Source: an uncultured Gammaproteobacteria bacterium
GTDB taxonomy: Bacteria > Pseudomonadota > Gammaproteobacteria > Steroidobacterales > UBA11654
Assembly (NCBI GenBank): GCA_937801655.1
Contig: CALMWC010000008.1
Location: 1 to 52,895, forward strand
Reading direction: 5' to 3'
DNA length: 52,895 bases
The translations under genes were made by a program, and so were the position numbers. Every line of letters starts with the position of its first letter. Positions within the stretch are counted from its first letter, which is position 1. A model generated the notes under the pieces. It made no database searches. It saw nothing but the letters and a program-made list of their open reading frames with translations, and had not been told where the DNA came from. Shown one piece after another: positions 1 to 9,031 of this stretch.

Positions 1-242
1 GAGGGTTTGCAGCTGAATTAGCTGCTGCTGGAACTGTTGTCATAGCTTCAGGCACTGGCCTACCAATTTCAACTACTCATACACTGGTTGGAGCAGTTCT
101 AGGTGTTGGTTTAGCTCGAGGAATAGGCGCTATTAATTTAGGTGTAGTGGGGAAAATTATTCTGTCATGGATTGTGACATTGCCGGTGGGTGCTGGACTT
201 TCAATTCTTTTCTTCTTCGCTCTGAAAGGGTTTTTTGGATAG
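1..242 (+). CDS. PiT-family inorganic phosphate transporter, C-terminal fragment
   Basis: Seen: an open frame enters from the left edge (codons begin at base 3) and ends at TAG 240-242, giving about 79 residues. It contains [18 protein letters not shown] followed by a hydrophobic final segment ending LKGFFG. The STTH...G.G.A.G signature is the second conserved repeat of PiT/Pho-4 permeases, which import phosphate as a metal complex using the proton or sodium gradient across the inner membrane. The N-terminal part lies outside the window. It sits just upstream of an outer-membrane barrel gene, and a PhoX-type phosphatase lies further on, which supports phosphate over sulfate as substrate. Identity as PiT is fairly sure; substrate is inferred. 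Confidence 0.85.
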   Translation, partial: GFAAELAAAGTVVIASGTGLPISTTHTLVGAVLGVGLARGIGAINLGVVGKIILSWIVTLPVGAGLSILFFFALKGFFG

Positions 243-271
243 TAAGTAAATAATCATTTAGAACATATCTT

Positions 272-1333
272 ATGGGTAGATATATGAAACAATTCTTAGT
301 TACTGCAATCACAACTCTCTTCTTTTTCAATCTTTCTGCAGAACAAAACACAGTTGAGGTGAATTATGATTTTCGTTATCGTTATGAATATACTGATGAC
401 GAGAGTAAAGCGGCTACACGAAGGCGAAACAGGATTAGAGCTAGGCTCGGTGTGGAGTATAAGCCAAGTGATAAACTAAAAATAAAAATTAGGCTTGCCA
501 CTGCAGAGGAAAAATCAACGTCTGCTAATCAAACACTTGGTCATGATTTTTCTTTAAGCGACATTGGCATGGATCAGTTTTATTTTGATTATGCTATTGA
601 TCAAAATTCAAAATTAGTTTTTGGAAAACAACCAAATCCATTTTTTAAATCGAATAAAAGTCAGGTTATCTTCGATAATGACTTCAATCCTGAAGGTATG
701 GTTTATCAATTTAGAAAAGGTATGTACTTTTCAACATTAGGCATTTTTTCTTATGATAAGAAACCATCTGAATCAGTATCCATTGATGGATTTCAAATTG
801 GATTGTCTAACTCTTTTAGTGATGCAACCTCTTTTAAGTTAGCTCTTGCACAATATAAATTCGATAAAATTAAGGGTAGACCAGCTTCAGAGATAACTTG
901 GAATGGTAAGATTTTTGGAAATCCAGCAGATGCTAATGGTAACTATTTAAATAATTTTAATGTCACTAATATTTCTGCAGAAATAAAAACAACAATTGGC
1001 ACCCAATCAATTCCTTCTTTGTTTTTTATAGATATTCTTAACAACAAAGATGCAAAGGATCATGAGAGAGGATTTCAAGCTGGCATTAAACTTAACTTTA
1101 ATAAACTTTGGAAAGTGACTTATCTATATAAAGACGTTGAGAAGAATGCAGTTTTTGGCGCCTTAGTGGATTCTACTTTTGGCGGCGGGGGATCTGGTCA
1201 TAAGGGTCATCAAATGACTATTAGCTATCCTTTATCAAAAAAATTAACTTTCGACTTCACTTGGTTTGATAATAAAAAGAAGATGGAATTTGATTATCAA
1301 AAAGCTTTATTAGATTTTAAGTATAAGCTTTAA
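272..1333 (+). CDS. putative outer-membrane porin-like beta-barrel protein
   Basis: A 353-residue protein with an N-terminal signal peptide (MKQFLVTAITTLFFFNLSA, cut probably after A) and then alternating polar/aromatic strands with charged turns, ending in an amphipathic strand (LLDFKYKL). This is the look of a 14-18 strand outer-membrane barrel. Residues 45-55 are very basic (RRRNRIRAR). The pattern resembles the broad putative-porin families that include phosphate-selective porins, but I cannot assign a family by eye. Two starts are possible: ATG 272 (MGRYMKQ) or ATG 284, which begins exactly at the signal peptide; neither has a clear ribosome site. Its position right behind a PiT gene suggests phosphate or phosphoester uptake; that is inference. 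Confidence 0.7.
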   Translation: MGRYMKQFLVTAITTLFFFNLSAEQNTVEVNYDFRYRYEYTDDESKAATRRRNRIRARLGVEYKPSDKLKIKIRLATAEEKSTSANQTLGHDFSLSDIGMDQFYFDYAIDQNSKLVFGKQPNPFFKSNKSQVIFDNDFNPEGMVYQFRKGMYFSTLGIFSYDKKPSESVSIDGFQIGLSNSFSDATSFKLALAQYKFDKIKGRPASEITWNGKIFGNPADANGNYLNNFNVTNISAEIKTTIGTQSIPSLFFIDILNNKDAKDHERGFQAGIKLNFNKLWKVTYLYKDVEKNAVFGALVDSTFGGGGSGHKGHQMTISYPLSKKLTFDFTWFDNKKKMEFDYQKALLDFKYKL

Positions 1334-1338
1334 TTTTT

Positions 1339-2289
1339 TCAGTCGGTTAAGCCCCATCCACCGTCCGTATAACCTTTAGGAAGACCTGAATCAATGGTGA
1401 ATCCATATAATTCTTCATTTGGGAGTGCTTTTTTTACCATTCGATTTACTGCAAGCAGGGCTTCAATATCTATACCTGTATTTATACCCATTGCATCCAG
1501 CATGAAGACTAGATCTTCTGTAACAATATTACCACTGGCACCCGGTGCAAATGGACAACCTCCAATTCCTCCTAGAGAAGAATCTAATGTAGTGATACCT
1601 TCCTCGAGTGCTGCAAGTGCATTGGCCAGTCCCAATCCTCGAGTATTATGCAAGTGAACACTTGTAAGATTTTCATTGCCAACTTCTTTTTTAAGCAATC
1701 GAATGAGTCTCTTGATTTGTGCAGGATTAGCATAGCCAGTTGTGTCCGATAGACCAACTTCATTGCATCCCAACTCCATCATTTTTACACCCAAACTGAG
1801 TACAGCTTTTTCTGAGACCTTGCCTTCAAGGGTGCATCCAAAAGCTGTTGAAAGATTACCCTCAAATTCAGGTCTGTCATTCTCATCTAAGGTTTTTATG
1901 TATTGACTAATAATTTTAACTTCTTCTAGAACTTGACTGTGATTTTTTTTAAGATTTGCCTCACTATGCGTTTCACTGACTGACAGAGGAAGGCACATTT
2001 TATCAACACCAGCATCAATTGCATTTTTTGCACCGATAAAATTAGGCACTAATGCCGCTACAGTTAAATTAGGAATTGTTTTTGCATAGCGAACTAGTTC
2101 TGCTGTGTCAGCCATTTGAGGCAACAATTTTGCTGGTACAAAAGAACCAACTTCAATTTCTCGAACGCCTGCTTTTGCTTCCGCTTGGATCCAATTCTTT
2201 TTATCTTGAGTGGACATAATGCTTTCTATACTTTGCAGTCCATCTCTTGGTCCAACTTCGCTTATTAATATATCTATCTGTGACATCAT
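1339..2289 (-). CDS. hydroxymethylglutaryl-CoA lyase
   Basis: A 316-residue TIM-barrel protein of the HMG-CoA lyase family, which splits HMG-CoA into acetoacetate and acetyl-CoA at the end of leucine and ketogenic catabolism. Visible family motifs: ISEVGPRDGLQ near residues 8-18 (catalytic Arg-Asp), VHLHNTRG with metal-binding His near 212 and 214, and GGCPFAPGASGN with the mobile-loop Cys near 245. Length is normal. The start is MM; either Met could serve. It lies tail to tail with the porin gene, stops only 5 bases apart. No other leucine-degradation gene is in view; leuCD downstream belong to biosynthesis. Members acting on related 3-hydroxy-acyl-CoA cannot be excluded. Confidence 0.9.
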   Translation of the reverse strand: MMSQIDILISEVGPRDGLQSIESIMSTQDKKNWIQAEAKAGVREIEVGSFVPAKLLPQMADTAELVRYAKTIPNLTVAALVPNFIGAKNAIDAGVDKMCLPLSVSETHSEANLKKNHSQVLEEVKIISQYIKTLDENDRPEFEGNLSTAFGCTLEGKVSEKAVLSLGVKMMELGCNEVGLSDTTGYANPAQIKRLIRLLKKEVGNENLTSVHLHNTRGLGLANALAALEEGITTLDSSLGGIGGCPFAPGASGNIVTEDLVFMLDAMGINTGIDIEALLAVNRMVKKALPNEELYGFTIDSGLPKGYTDGGWGLTD

Positions 2290-2431
2290 GCACCCTTAAT
2301 TATTGTTGTATTATGATATTCTATCTCTGGCTTGAAGAAAAAGAATAATAATTAATTTTAAGACATTACTTAAAACCAAATAAAATAACTCAACGAAATA
2401 ATTATTTCAAAATAATAAAAACTATTACTTC

Positions 2432-4639
2432 ATGAATTCACTATTTGATCGGAGAAAATTTATAAAATTTTTTGGTGGTGGCATAGCATTGGCATCATCC
2501 AGTTTAGCTTTTACTCATTCTATGAATGAGAAAGCCAGTGAAATACTGCTTGCTTTAATTAAAAAGTATTCTTGGAAGCCACTAAAGTTATCTATTCCGC
2601 ATATTACTTTTGGTTTACAGCCTAAAGAGCAATTAGAATCGTATGCCTTTTATGAGATTGAAGATGATCTTATTCTACCTGAGGGATTTACTTATAATGT
2701 CATTGCTTCTTGGGGAGACCCAGTTGGAGATTCTCGTTATGGTTTCAATAATGATCATATTGGATTGGTTGAGACTGACAAAGATGAAGCTTATTTAGTT
2801 ATTAATCATGAGTGTGTAGATTTTGATAACTTCAAAACATATCTGGAAACGTTTCCAAATGTGATGAAGTATGAATTACCCGATGAAGTTTTGGAAAATA
2901 TAAAAGATGGTTATATTTCTGATTTTTCGGCTATCGATAATAGCAACCCAGATAAAGATAAAATAAAACAAATTGTTATGGAAGCTGCTGAAGATATGGG
3001 AATATCAGTTATTTCAATCAAAAAGAAGAAAAATGGTGATTGGATCAGAACCTATTCTGATAAAGATAGGCGAATATCCATTGCAGGTGCAATCAATGAT
3101 CCTAAAAAAAGATCGAAATCAACTGGACCTGCTCGCTCTATTTTCATTAAGAAAAATAAGCAAGGCTTTGAAGATGGATTAGGGGATAAGTGTCTTGGAA
3201 GTTACTGGAATTGTTCGGGTACCACTACACCTTGGGGCACTGTTTTAAGTGCTGAGGAATACTATGCAAGCCATACGCCTGAACCCGTTAGAAGCGATGG
3301 CACATCATTTCCTCCCAATTCTGTGCCTTTTGTACCCAGTATGGGTAATGGTTTTGGAAATATATTAGGTCTGGCAGGCAATAAGTATGGTTGGGCTGTT
3401 GAGGTGGATCCAAATGATAAAAAAGATTTTGGTACTAAGCATACTATGTTGGGTCGATATTTCCATGAAGCGTTTGCCGTAAATTCAAAAGAGGATATGC
3501 CAATAGCAGTTTACTCAGGGTGTGACAGAAAGGGCGGTCATATTTATAAGTTCATCAGTGAAGAGAGTACCTCTGATCCAAAATCTAAATCAAATTCTAA
3601 ACTTTTAGAAGCTGGCATATTGTATGCAGCAAAATTTAATTCAGATGGAACTGGCAAATGGATACCACTCTCATCGTCAACAAATATTAATCCTGTTTTA
3701 CCATCCGAGGTTATTGGCTCCATTGTTTCTATGCCACATCCAGATCGAACACTAGGTGGAGTTAAAACATATGAAGACAATAAGACTCTAGAAAATGATT
3801 ATGTTGATTTAGGATCAACACTGGGTGACCTTTATAGTGGAGAGAATGAAGAACAAATTCAGGGAGCCATTCTAATTGATGCTCATTTTGCAGCGAATGC
3901 AATTGGCGCAACAAGCTGTCCTAGACCAGAAGATTGTGAGTTTGATAATGTCAGTGGCGAACTTTATTTTGCTTTTACTGCAATCGATGTGAGTTCGAGC
4001 GACAGTCCAAATAAAGAGATCTTTGGTAACAGTGGAGATCTGGATCCATATCAACCAGGACAAATAGTAAAGATTAGAGATACTAATGCTTCGCCATCAG
4101 CATTAAATTTTACCTGGGAAACCTTGTTGATGGGTGGAGAGCCATCCGATGATAAATCCGGTTGGGCAAACCCCGATAACCTTGAAATTGATGGAAAAGG
4201 AAATCTATGGATGATTACGGATGTGGGTAGCGACAAATTAAATCAAACGGTTGAAAATAGAAACAATATCTCCAACAGTGATCTTCGGGGAATATATGGC
4301 AACAATAGTGCTTGGCTAATTCCAAGGTCTGGAGAATTCATAGGGTTATCCATTCCTTTTGCTATCGGTCCTTCAGAATCAGAGCTTTGTGGACTTGAAT
4401 TTAGCGGAGATCATAAAACATTGTTTCTTACACCACAACATCCAGGGCTGTTTAATGGAACTAGAATAAATATGGCCTACGAAGAAAGGGAGTTTTTAAT
4501 TAAGACAACTGATGGTAAAGAATTTAAACAAATAAGAAGAGTACCTATAGGTTCAAATTGGCCTTCAAAGAAAGTCAATGATCCACCTAAACCATCCTTA
4601 GTTGGTGTCAGGAGAAATAATAATCAATCAATTATTTAA
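2432..4639 (+). CDS. PhoX-type alkaline phosphatase (DUF839 family), Tat-exported
   Basis: A 735-residue protein of the PhoX/DUF839 family, calcium/iron phosphomonoesterases that release phosphate from organic esters outside the inner membrane. The N-terminus has a twin-arginine signal (DRRKFIKFFGGG, residues 6-17, then a hydrophobic stretch). Family segments include GFNNDHIGLVE and LVINHEC (about residues 105-130), the conserved TTPWGTVLSAEEYY (about 265), and the late blocks NPDNLEIDGKGNLWM and CGLEFSGDHKTLFLTPQHPG. Length is typical. The upstream 142 bases are very AT-rich; I looked for a PHO-box and saw none. With the PiT transporter and porin it makes a plausible phosphate-scavenging group, though the HMG-CoA lyase lies between on the other strand. 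The exact substrate cannot be read from sequence. Confidence 0.88.
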   Translation: MNSLFDRRKFIKFFGGGIALASSSLAFTHSMNEKASEILLALIKKYSWKPLKLSIPHITFGLQPKEQLESYAFYEIEDDLILPEGFTYNVIASWGDPVGDSRYGFNNDHIGLVETDKDEAYLVINHECVDFDNFKTYLETFPNVMKYELPDEVLENIKDGYISDFSAIDNSNPDKDKIKQIVMEAAEDMGISVISIKKKKNGDWIRTYSDKDRRISIAGAINDPKKRSKSTGPARSIFIKKNKQGFEDGLGDKCLGSYWNCSGTTTPWGTVLSAEEYYASHTPEPVRSDGTSFPPNSVPFVPSMGNGFGNILGLAGNKYGWAVEVDPNDKKDFGTKHTMLGRYFHEAFAVNSKEDMPIAVYSGCDRKGGHIYKFISEESTSDPKSKSNSKLLEAGILYAAKFNSDGTGKWIPLSSSTNINPVLPSEVIGSIVSMPHPDRTLGGVKTYEDNKTLENDYVDLGSTLGDLYSGENEEQIQGAILIDAHFAANAIGATSCPRPEDCEFDNVSGELYFAFTAIDVSSSDSPNKEIFGNSGDLDPYQPGQIVKIRDTNASPSALNFTWETLLMGGEPSDDKSGWANPDNLEIDGKGNLWMITDVGSDKLNQTVENRNNISNSDLRGIYGNNSAWLIPRSGEFIGLSIPFAIGPSESELCGLEFSGDHKTLFLTPQHPGLFNGTRINMAYEEREFLIKTTDGKEFKQIRRVPIGSNWPSKKVNDPPKPSLVGVRRNNNQSII

Positions 4640-4659
4640 AGCAAGTAAGGCTCTATTCT

Positions 4660-5298
4660 TTATACAGTAGATTTCCATGAGGCATTCAACCAAGGATTGG
4701 TTTTTTTATGCAGCTTTTCAAATTCACTGATTATTGAATTTTTCTGGAGAGTTTGCTCAATTTGATCCAGTCCATTTATTAGAAATTCTTTGTCTTGTTT
4801 TTGAATTACAAAGGTTTCAACGATTTCATTTGAGTATGAAACCTTATTTTTAATGAGGTTAACTGTGAGTCGATTTTCTTCTGGATTCTCTTTTATATAT
4901 ACAGACATTGAAGAAATTACCCTCTCATCCATTACAATTGGAAGAATTCCATTTTTAATGCAATTACTATAGAAGATGCTTCCATAGCTTGGAGCTATGA
5001 TTGCTCTTATGCCCCATTCACTAAGAGCCCAAACTGCGTGTTCTCTAGATGACCCACAACCAAAGTTATTTCCTGTGACAAGAATGGATGCTTTTTTGAA
5101 AGGTTCTTGATTGAGTATAAAATCAGGATTTTCTTTCTTAGACTCTAATGAAAGGTATCGCCATTCAGCAAACAGACCAACACTCAGTCCTTTTTTTGAG
5201 ACCGTTTTTATTTCACGACTGGGGATAATAGCATCCGTGTCTATATTGACTCTAATCAAGGGTGCAGCAATTCCAGAAAAGGTTTTAAATGACTTCAT
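4660..5298 (-). CDS. leuD: 3-isopropylmalate dehydratase small subunit
   Basis: A 212-residue LeuD. With LeuC it isomerises 2-isopropylmalate to 3-isopropylmalate in cytosolic leucine synthesis. Visible: the swivel-domain motif NNFGCGSSREHAVWAL (about residues 77-92), the early RVNIDTDAIIPSRE, and IRAIIAPSYGSIFYSNCIKNGILP (written here only as the family landmark around residues 97-120 in shortened form: FYSNCIKNGILP). Its ATG overlaps the leuC stop by four bases (ATGA), so the two subunits are probably translationally coupled. leuA and leuB are not in the window. Convergent with phoX, 20 bases apart. Confidence 0.95.
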   Translation of the reverse strand: MKSFKTFSGIAAPLIRVNIDTDAIIPSREIKTVSKKGLSVGLFAEWRYLSLESKKENPDFILNQEPFKKASILVTGNNFGCGSSREHAVWALSEWGIRAIIAPSYGSIFYSNCIKNGILPIVMDERVISSMSVYIKENPEENRLTVNLIKNKVSYSNEIVETFVIQKQDKEFLINGLDQIEQTLQKNSIISEFEKLHKKTNPWLNASWKSTV

Positions 5299-6707
5299 TG
5301 TTCTATGCCTATGCTTTTTGCATCCGATATTTTTCCAGCAATAGCTGATGCTGCTACTGTCATGGGGGAAGCTAGATGAGTCCTTGTTGATTTGCCTTGT
5401 CTATTTTCAAAATTTCTATTGGTGGTAGAGATGACTCGCTGATTTTGACCAAAGCTTTCCCCGCCAGCAAAAAAACACATTGAACAACCAGATTCTCTCC
5501 ATTCAAAGCCTGCTGATTTAAAAATCTTGTCGAGTCCTTCTTCCTCAGCTTGTTTTTTAACTTGCGAAGATCCTGGCACACATATTGCTGTTATATTATT
5601 TGCTACTTTTTTATCTTTTAAGATTTTAGCTGCGGATCTTAGGTCACTAATTCTGCTATTTGTACACGAACCAATAAATGCAGCATCAATTTTCTGATCA
5701 TTGATGCTCTGACCTTGCTCCAAACCCATGTATTCCAGCGCCCTAATCATCGCTTCTTTTTCATTTTCATTTTTAATTTGATCCACAAAGGGTATTGAAT
5801 GACTTATTGGTATTGCTTGTTGTGGATTGGTACCCCAAGTTACATAGGGTGTGATGTTACTGCAGTCAATGTTTATTGTTTTATCAAATATTGCATCTTG
5901 ATCCGTTTTTAATTCAGACCAATAATCTCTAGCTTTATTAAAATCATTTTCGTCTGGTGAGAACGCTTTTCCTTCAAGATAACTAATTGTTTTATTATCA
6001 GGAGCAATAATCCCAGTAGTTGCTCCAAATTCAACTGCCATATTACAAAGCGTTAGCCTGGATTCAATCTCCAGATCTTCAATTACTGATCCCATAAATT
6101 CTATTGCATGGCCTTTGGCTCCATCTGCACCATGTTGTGAGATTAAATGGAGTATGATGTCTTTGGACGTTACTCCTAATGGTAGAATCCCATCAAGCGT
6201 GATCTTCATAAGTTTCGGTTTTTTCTTTATCAGAGTATTTGTTGCTAAAGCATGCTCACACTCTGTAGAACCAACTCCCCAAGCAAGTGTTCCGAGTGCT
6301 CCCAAACTGCATGTGTGAGAATCAGGACATATGTAGGTGATTCCTGGAAGTGCAATACCTTGTTCGGGTGAGACAACATGAACTATTCCTTGATTTGGGT
6401 CATCAATATCAAAGAAGTGAATTTTAGATCCCTTAACTGAAGCCCTTAAAGATTGAATAAAATCCGACCCACTGGGCACAAGTGTCTTATCGCCTCTACC
6501 CGGAAATGTATCGACAATATGGTCTATTGTTGCAAAAACTTGATTAGGATTTCTTATGGATACCTTTCTTTCTTCCAAGCTTTTGAGGGCAATACTTCCT
6601 GTTCGCTCATGAAGAAATATTCTATCAATATAAATTAATTCGTTGCCATCACCCAAGTCACAGATCGAATGTTGATCCCAAATTTTTTCAAATAAAGTTG
6701 ATCCCAT
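5295..6707 (-). CDS. leuC: 3-isopropylmalate dehydratase large subunit
   Basis: A 470-residue aconitase-family protein, the 4Fe-4S large subunit of isopropylmalate isomerase. Cluster ligands are visible as SCTNSRISDL (Cys near 347) and GCSMC (Cys 408 and 411). Other landmarks: TIDHIVDTF, CPDSHTCSLGALGTLAWGVG, and TTNRNFENRQG near the end. Length matches the E. coli enzyme. First gene of the leuCD pair, divergent from moaC with a 150-base AT-rich gap that should hold both promoters; no attenuator-like leader with leucine codons was found. The region after GCSMC differs from E. coli LeuC, but the ligands are intact. Confidence 0.95.
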   Translation of the reverse strand: MGSTLFEKIWDQHSICDLGDGNELIYIDRIFLHERTGSIALKSLEERKVSIRNPNQVFATIDHIVDTFPGRGDKTLVPSGSDFIQSLRASVKGSKIHFFDIDDPNQGIVHVVSPEQGIALPGITYICPDSHTCSLGALGTLAWGVGSTECEHALATNTLIKKKPKLMKITLDGILPLGVTSKDIILHLISQHGADGAKGHAIEFMGSVIEDLEIESRLTLCNMAVEFGATTGIIAPDNKTISYLEGKAFSPDENDFNKARDYWSELKTDQDAIFDKTINIDCSNITPYVTWGTNPQQAIPISHSIPFVDQIKNENEKEAMIRALEYMGLEQGQSINDQKIDAAFIGSCTNSRISDLRSAAKILKDKKVANNITAICVPGSSQVKKQAEEEGLDKIFKSAGFEWRESGCSMCFFAGGESFGQNQRVISTTNRNFENRQGKSTRTHLASPMTVAASAIAGKISDAKSIGIEQ

Positions 6708-6857
6708 GGAATTCCCAATGATTACTTGTGAGCATTATAAACTAAATATAGTCAATACTGGTTCTAGATAATAAATAACTTCATGATTAAGGTTTCAGTT
6801 ATGACATTATTGTTATAATAAAATTTATTTAAATGAATCCGTTGAGATTAACGAAAA

Positions 6858-7322
6858 ATGATTACCCATGTGGATAAAAATAATAGACCTACTATGGTCG
6901 ATATATCAGATAAAGAAGTGACCCTGAGAATAGCAACTGCCTCAGCAAGAGTTCAGTTGCCAAAAGAAGTAAAGGAAGCATTCTCCAATGGTGAATTGCA
7001 TACTAAGAAAGGCCCAGTGATTGATACAGCTATAGTGGCAGGAACTATGGCAGCAAAAAAAACTCATGAACTCATCCCTTTTTGCCACCCTTTGAGTTTG
7101 GATTCTTGCAAGATTAAAATCAATTCTAATGAAGCTGGAGACTTAATAATCAATTGTAAAGTCAGCATAGAGCATAAAACAGGAGTTGAAATGGAAGCTT
7201 TGACCGGTGCTAGTGTGGCTGCTCTTACAATTTATGATATGTGTAAGTCACTGTCTCATGAGATTGTGATTACAGATATAGCTTTGGAGCATAAATCTGG
7301 TGGAAAAAGAGATTTTGGTTAA
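6858..7322 (+). CDS. moaC: cyclic pyranopterin monophosphate synthase
   Basis: A 154-residue MoaC, which converts 3',8-cyclo-dihydro-GTP to cyclic pyranopterin monophosphate in molybdenum cofactor synthesis. Visible: TKKGPVIDTAIVAGTMAAKK, the active-site IPFCHPLSLDSCKI, VEMEALTGASVAALTIYDMC and the C-terminal HKSGGKRDFG. These include the conserved His, Glu, Asp and Lys residues of the family. Length is normal. The next gene, mobA, also serves cofactor assembly and follows within 10 bases, so the two look like an operon. Confidence 0.96.
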   Translation: MITHVDKNNRPTMVDISDKEVTLRIATASARVQLPKEVKEAFSNGELHTKKGPVIDTAIVAGTMAAKKTHELIPFCHPLSLDSCKIKINSNEAGDLIINCKVSIEHKTGVEMEALTGASVAALTIYDMCKSLSHEIVITDIALEHKSGGKRDFG

Positions 7323-7332
7323 TCAGGGCGTT

Positions 7333-7887
7333 ATGGAATCAAAGATTCATGGACTAATTCTAACAGGTGGATACAGTAAAAGAATGGGACAAGACAAAGC
7401 TCTGATATCTGATGGCAATCAAACAGCTTTAGAAAAGATCTATGATTTATTAAGACATTCATTGCAAGAAGTGTTTGTCTCTGTAAGAGCGGATCAGAAA
7501 GAAGAAGAAAAAAGAGCCGAATTTAACTTGATCGTTGATCAAAATCAATATTCAGGACCAATGGCAGGTATTTTATCGGCTTTTAATTCTTATCCAGATA
7601 TTGCTTGGCTGGTTGTGGCTTGCGATATGCCACATCTTGATAAAGAAACGATTGATCAGTTAATACAGAATAGAAATAAAGAAAAAGTGGCAACTCTTTT
7701 TATCAGTCCAAAAGACGGTCTTCCTGAGCCTCTATGTTCTATTTATGAACCATTATTTTTTGAAACTGTGTCCAATGATAATCGATTGATTGAAAATAAT
7801 AGTCCGAGGGATACTCTGATGCGAATGGATACTGTTTTGATAAAACCTAAGAATCCAAAATCACTAATTAATACGAACTATCCATAA
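7333..7887 (+). CDS. mobA: molybdenum cofactor guanylyltransferase
   Basis: A 184-residue nucleotidyltransferase. The signature LILTGGYSKRMGQDKALI is the GTP-binding loop of MobA, which attaches GMP to molybdopterin. VVACDMPHLDKETIDQL carries the metal-binding Asp, and GPMAGILSAF is the conserved mid segment. I chose ATG 7333: an upstream in-frame GTG at 7300 would add 11 residues before the Rossmann-like strand and overlap moaC by 23 bases, whereas ATG 7333 follows AGGG at close spacing. It probably shares a transcript with moaC. The C-terminus is a little shorter and more divergent than in E. coli MobA. Confidence 0.9.
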   Translation: MESKIHGLILTGGYSKRMGQDKALISDGNQTALEKIYDLLRHSLQEVFVSVRADQKEEEKRAEFNLIVDQNQYSGPMAGILSAFNSYPDIAWLVVACDMPHLDKETIDQLIQNRNKEKVATLFISPKDGLPEPLCSIYEPLFFETVSNDNRLIENNSPRDTLMRMDTVLIKPKNPKSLINTNYP

Positions 7888-7968
7888 AGGATTTGAGTGA
7901 AATTCTACTTCGACTATGAGAGGATGGTTGCCATAATTCTATAAATTATAAATTTTTAGAGGAATAAG

Positions 7969-8538
7969 ATGAGTGAAATTAAAAACAGTCCTTCAAGACA
8001 GGATGCAGAGGCAGCTGTGAAGACATTAATTGAATGGGCTGGAGATGACCCTAAACGTGAAGGCTTGATAGATACTCCTAAAAGAGTAGCTAAAGCCTAT
8101 GAAGATTGGTTTAGTGGATACGATGAAGAACCTGATGAATTCATGCAAAGAACTTTTGATGAAGTTGAAGATTATGATGAAATGGTCACTTTAAGAGGTA
8201 TTGAATTTACTTCCCATTGTGAGCATCATATTGCGATGATTACAGGTAAAGCTTATGTGGCTTATTTGCCCAATAATAAAGTTGTAGGAATCAGTAAATT
8301 AGCCAGAGTTGTTGATGCCTATGCCAAACGTTTTCAAGTGCAAGAAAAAATGACAGCACAAATAGCTAAATGTATTAATGATTCTTTACAACCCAAAGGA
8401 GTTGGAGTTATCGTTGTTGCCAGACATGCTTGTATGACAACCCGAGGAGTTAATAAGAAAGGTGTGGATATGGTAACCAGCATGATGTTAGGTGCTTTTA
8501 GAAGCTCTGAAGCAACAAGGATGGAGTTTCTTGAATAA
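7969..8538 (+). CDS. folE: GTP cyclohydrolase I
   Basis: A 189-residue FolE, which opens GTP to 7,8-dihydroneopterin triphosphate at the start of folate (and queuosine) synthesis. Zinc ligands are visible: Cys84 and His87 in TSHCEHH, Cys155 in [29 protein letters not shown] and the C-terminal MLGAFRSS are family landmarks. An AGAGGAATAAG stretch just before the ATG is a good ribosome site. Downstream genes are acyl-CoA enzymes with no evident link. queA and tgt, which use the queuosine pathway fed by FolE, are also in the window. Confidence 0.96.
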   Translation: MSEIKNSPSRQDAEAAVKTLIEWAGDDPKREGLIDTPKRVAKAYEDWFSGYDEEPDEFMQRTFDEVEDYDEMVTLRGIEFTSHCEHHIAMITGKAYVAYLPNNKVVGISKLARVVDAYAKRFQVQEKMTAQIAKCINDSLQPKGVGVIVVARHACMTTRGVNKKGVDMVTSMMLGAFRSSEATRMEFLE

Positions 8539-8563
8539 TATTGGTCCTGTTCAAGCCTAGATT

Positions 8564-9031
8564 ATGACTCATTTAATAGAAACATTTGAAGATCTAAAAG
8601 CTTTAGAAGGGCAAGAAATCGGTGTTTCTGATTGGAAAGAAGTTACCCAAGAACAAATCAATCAATTTGCAGAATCTACTAATGATCATCAATGGATTCA
8701 TGTAGATATTGAGAGAGCTGAAAAAGAAATGCCAGACGGTAAAACTATTGCTCATGGCTATTTAACACTTGCTATGATACCAGCGATGACAGCAGAATTT
8801 ATAGCATTTAAGAATTTGAAAAATGCCATTAATTATGGAGTTAATAAAGTTCGTTTTATGAATATGGTGCAAGTTGAAAGCAAAATTAGAGCCAGAGCTT
8901 CCATTAAGATCACACGTCAAAGAGCAGGTGCAATACAAGTCATTGGAGATACTACTGTTGAAATTCAAGGCCATGATAAACCTGCTTGTGTTGCAGAAAC
9001 AGTTTCTTTCTATTATTTAGACCCACAATGA
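8564..9031 (+). CDS. MaoC-like (R)-hydratase family protein
   Basis: A 155-residue single hot-dog protein. The hydratase 2 motif is visible: FAESTNDHQWIHVD (catalytic Asp-His, residues about 32-45) and KTIAHGYLTLAMIPAM. Family members hydrate 2-enoyl-CoA to (R)-3-hydroxyacyl-CoA or act as small dehydratases in fatty-acid or polyhydroxyalkanoate metabolism. Its stop overlaps the next gene's ATG by four bases (9028-9031), coupling it to a TesB-type thioesterase, so a shared role in acyl-CoA turnover is reasonable. Substrate chain length cannot be read from the sequence. Confidence 0.88.
   Translation: MTHLIETFEDLKALEGQEIGVSDWKEVTQEQINQFAESTNDHQWIHVDIERAEKEMPDGKTIAHGYLTLAMIPAMTAEFIAFKNLKNAINYGVNKVRFMNMVQVESKIRARASIKITRQRAGAIQVIGDTTVEIQGHDKPACVAETVSFYYLDPQ

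Noticed and set aside
2290-2431. PHO box upstream of phoX
   Set aside because: The region is AT-rich with no CTGTCAT-like paired repeats.
5111-5344. Antisense ORFs over leuCD and many other genes
   Set aside because: They are shadows of conserved coding frames, with no ribosome sites or family motifs.
7300-7332. GTG start extending MobA by 11 residues
   Set aside because: The extension precedes the family's first strand and overlaps moaC; ATG 7333 fits better.
8986-9027. Longer TesB start
   Set aside because: The 14 extra residues are the MaoC 3' end in another frame; the ATGA overlap at 9028 is the natural start.
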